Assembly: GCF_013285385.1 (NCBI RefSeq)
Contig: NZ_CP054212.1
Location: 1,674,001-1,738,000 of the forward strand
Origin: Paramixta manurensis
Lineage (GTDB): Bacteria > Pseudomonadota > Gammaproteobacteria > Enterobacterales > Enterobacteriaceae
Length of the DNA: 64,000 nt
Direction: 5' to 3'
Positions 62,609 to 64,000 of the stretch are shown here, piece by piece. The notes under the pieces were generated by a model. It worked only from the letters and a program-made list of their open reading frames with translations, was not told the origin of the DNA and made no database searches. A program made the position numbers and the translations under genes. The first letter of the stretch is position 1; every line of letters begins with the position of its first letter.

Positions 62609-63820
62609 ATGACCAACCTCTCTCTTTCTCTCACTACCGCGCGTAATTTACACCTGTCCGCTCAGGGCTTGTTACATCCGCCCACGCGTAAGCCCCGGTA
62701 TACTGATATTGTCGACACGATACGGCGAATGTCATTACTGCAAATCGATACCATTCATGTGGTGGCGCGTAGCCCTTTCCTGGTTCTGTTCAGCCGTCTG
62801 GGCGCTTACCCGGAAACATGGCTGGGCGAGGCGCTGGCGACAGGTGAACTGTTTGAGTATTGGGCACATGAAGCCTGCTTTATCCCGGCGGAAGATTACC
62901 GCCTTCTACGCCATAAAATGCTACAGCCGCAGGCAATGGGCTGGAAATACAATGCTGAGTGGATGGCGCAGCATCAGCATGAGGTTGCCGAGCTATTGCG
63001 CCATATTGAGGACAATGGCCCGGTTCGTTCTGCTGATTTCACTACCTCTCCGGCGCATAAGCCGGGCTGGTGGTCGTGGAAGCCGCATAAGCGCCATTTG
63101 GAAAATTTATTCACTGCCGGCGAGGTGATGGTAATTGAACGGCGTAATTTTCAGCGCGTGTATGATCTACGCCATCGTGTGCTGCCTGAATGGGATGACC
63201 AATTACATGGCATCAGTGAGCGAGAAGCAGTAGATGAAATGTTATCTAACAGCGCACAAAGCTTAGGTATCTTTCGGCCCGAGTGGCTGGCGGATTATTA
63301 TCGTTTAAAGCGAGCGCCGATCAAAGCAACTCTGGCGCGCTGGCTGGAAGAGGGCCGCGTAGTACCGGTTAACGTGGAACAATTGGGGCAGCTTTATCTC
63401 CATCATCGCTTAGTGGCGCAACTGGAAAAGCCGCTAAAAGCCAGCCATACCACCCTCCTTTCCCCTTTTGACCCGGTGGTTTGGGATCGCCGCCGGGCGC
63501 TGGAGTTATTTAACTTTGACTACCGTCTAGAGTGTTACACCCCGGAGCCGAAGCGGAAATATGGCTATTTTGTGTTGCCTATCTTACATCGCGGCGCATT
63601 AAAAGGACGGCTGGATGCGAAAATGCTGCGTAAAGAAAAAACCTTGCTGATCAAAAACCTCTGGTTGGAAGACAAGGTGAAGGTGAGCGCTTCACTGCTT
63701 AACGATATGCGACGTGCCCTCGCGCGCTTTGCTCAATGGCAAGGAGCGGAAAGCATTGTTTTTGAGCATCTTCCGGCCGGGCTATATGCGGCATGGGGCA
63801 GCGGATGGCAACTGGATTAA
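62609..63820 (+). CDS. ycaQ: YcaQ/AlkX-type winged-helix DNA glycosylase
   Basis: This is an HTH_42 (DUF1006) family DNA glycosylase. E. coli YcaQ unhooks interstrand crosslinks and removes N7-alkylpurines. The 403 residues have three winged-helix units. The catalytic QxD motif is Q45-I46-D47 in MSLLQIDTIHVVARSPFL. Later conserved segments are EYWAHEACFIP and LLSPFDPVVWDRRR. A strong caggaggg precedes the ATG. It stands between lpxK and ycaR, as in E. coli. Confidence 0.95.
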   Translation: MTNLSLSLTTARNLHLSAQGLLHPPTRKPRYTDIVDTIRRMSLLQIDTIHVVARSPFLVLFSRLGAYPETWLGEALATGELFEYWAHEACFIPAEDYRLLRHKMLQPQAMGWKYNAEWMAQHQHEVAELLRHIEDNGPVRSADFTTSPAHKPGWWSWKPHKRHLENLFTAGEVMVIERRNFQRVYDLRHRVLPEWDDQLHGISEREAVDEMLSNSAQSLGIFRPEWLADYYRLKRAPIKATLARWLEEGRVVPVNVEQLGQLYLHHRLVAQLEKPLKASHTTLLSPFDPVVWDRRRALELFNFDYRLECYTPEPKRKYGYFVLPILHRGALKGRLDAKMLRKEKTLLIKNLWLEDKVKVSASLLNDMRRALARFAQWQGAESIVFEHLPAGLYAAWGSGWQLD

Positions 63821-63893
63821 TGTGTCGCCTTCCCGTGCCGTTGGTCTGTGATATGCTTACGCTTCTGGCGTTCCGGTCCATTACGGAGGAATT

Positions 63894-64000
63894 ATGGATC
63901 ACCGTTTACTCGAAATCATTGCTTGTCCGGTTTGTAACGGCAAACTGTATTACAACAAAGAACAGCAGGAATTGATCTGCAAACCAGATGGTCTGGCTTA
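63894..64000 (+). CDS. ycaR: YcaR, Trm112/UPF0434 family (start only)
   Basis: The first 35 codons of a roughly 60-residue protein are visible before the right edge. It begins MDHRLLEIIACPVCNGKLYY, with a CPVC zinc-knuckle-like pair, and has a strong ggagga ribosome binding site. In E. coli, ycaR lies between lpxK/ycaQ and kdsB. The function is unknown. Confidence 0.93.
   Translation, partial: MDHRLLEIIACPVCNGKLYYNKEQQELICKPDGLA

Overview
The window is a chromosomal core segment of a gamma-proteobacterium of the order Enterobacterales. Gene order follows the Escherichia coli ybjL to ycaR interval almost gene for gene, and protein lengths and diagnostic motifs match the enterobacterial orthologues. 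Several E. coli genes of this interval are absent: ybjC, ybjO, artJ, ybjS, ybjT, aqpZ, ybjX, macAB, the serW tRNA, dmsABC, ycaP and ycaL. This pattern suggests a non-Escherichia genus, perhaps Erwiniaceae (Pantoea/Erwinia/Mixta-like). The genus is an inference and could not be tested. I see no phage, insertion sequence, CRISPR array, tRNA or rRNA.

Layout, left to right. 1-4.6 kb: ybjL (cut by the left edge), ybjM, grxA, nfsA, rimK, ybjN (redox stress, ribosomal protein S6 modification). 5-9.2 kb: the potFGHI putrescine importer. 9.4-14.2 kb: rlmC, the artPIQM arginine importer and ybjP. 14.3-24.5 kb: ybjQ, amiD, ltaE, poxB, a DUF1543 gene not found here in E. coli, hcp-hcr (nitric oxide/nitrosative stress), lysO and the OLD-family gene ybjD. 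24.6-27.8 kb: cspD, clpS, clpA. 27.9-29.7 kb: a divergent AraC-type regulator/SDR oxidoreductase pair, the clearest accessory insertion. 29.7-36.7 kb: infA, aat, cydDC, trxB, lrp. 36.8-43.7 kb: ftsK, lolA, rarA, serS. 44-51.5 kb: ycaD, pflA, pflB, focA, ycaO. 51.8-64 kb: serC, aroA, cmk, rpsA, ihfB, comEC (ycaI), msbA, lpxK, ycaQ and the start of ycaR.

Many units are functionally coherent. They include two ABC importers for basic amino-acid derivatives, the N-degron system (aat, clpS, clpA), anaerobic/nitrosative metabolism (hcp-hcr, focA-pflB-pflA with FNR-like sites), cytochrome bd/thiol export (cydDC beside trxB), and envelope biogenesis (lolA, msbA, lpxK, amiD). Regulatory sites visible by eye include a strong NsrR-type operator and FNR-type site before hcp, a near-perfect CRP-type palindrome between grxA and nfsA, a sigma-S-like -10 before poxB, and many hairpin terminators.

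I did not find a convincing novel multi-gene system. The items most worth a second look are the AraC/SDR pair in the place where E. coli has serW, the DUF1543 gene, the grxA-nfsA palindrome, the hcp promoter dyad, and several strong unexplained inverted repeats in leaders.
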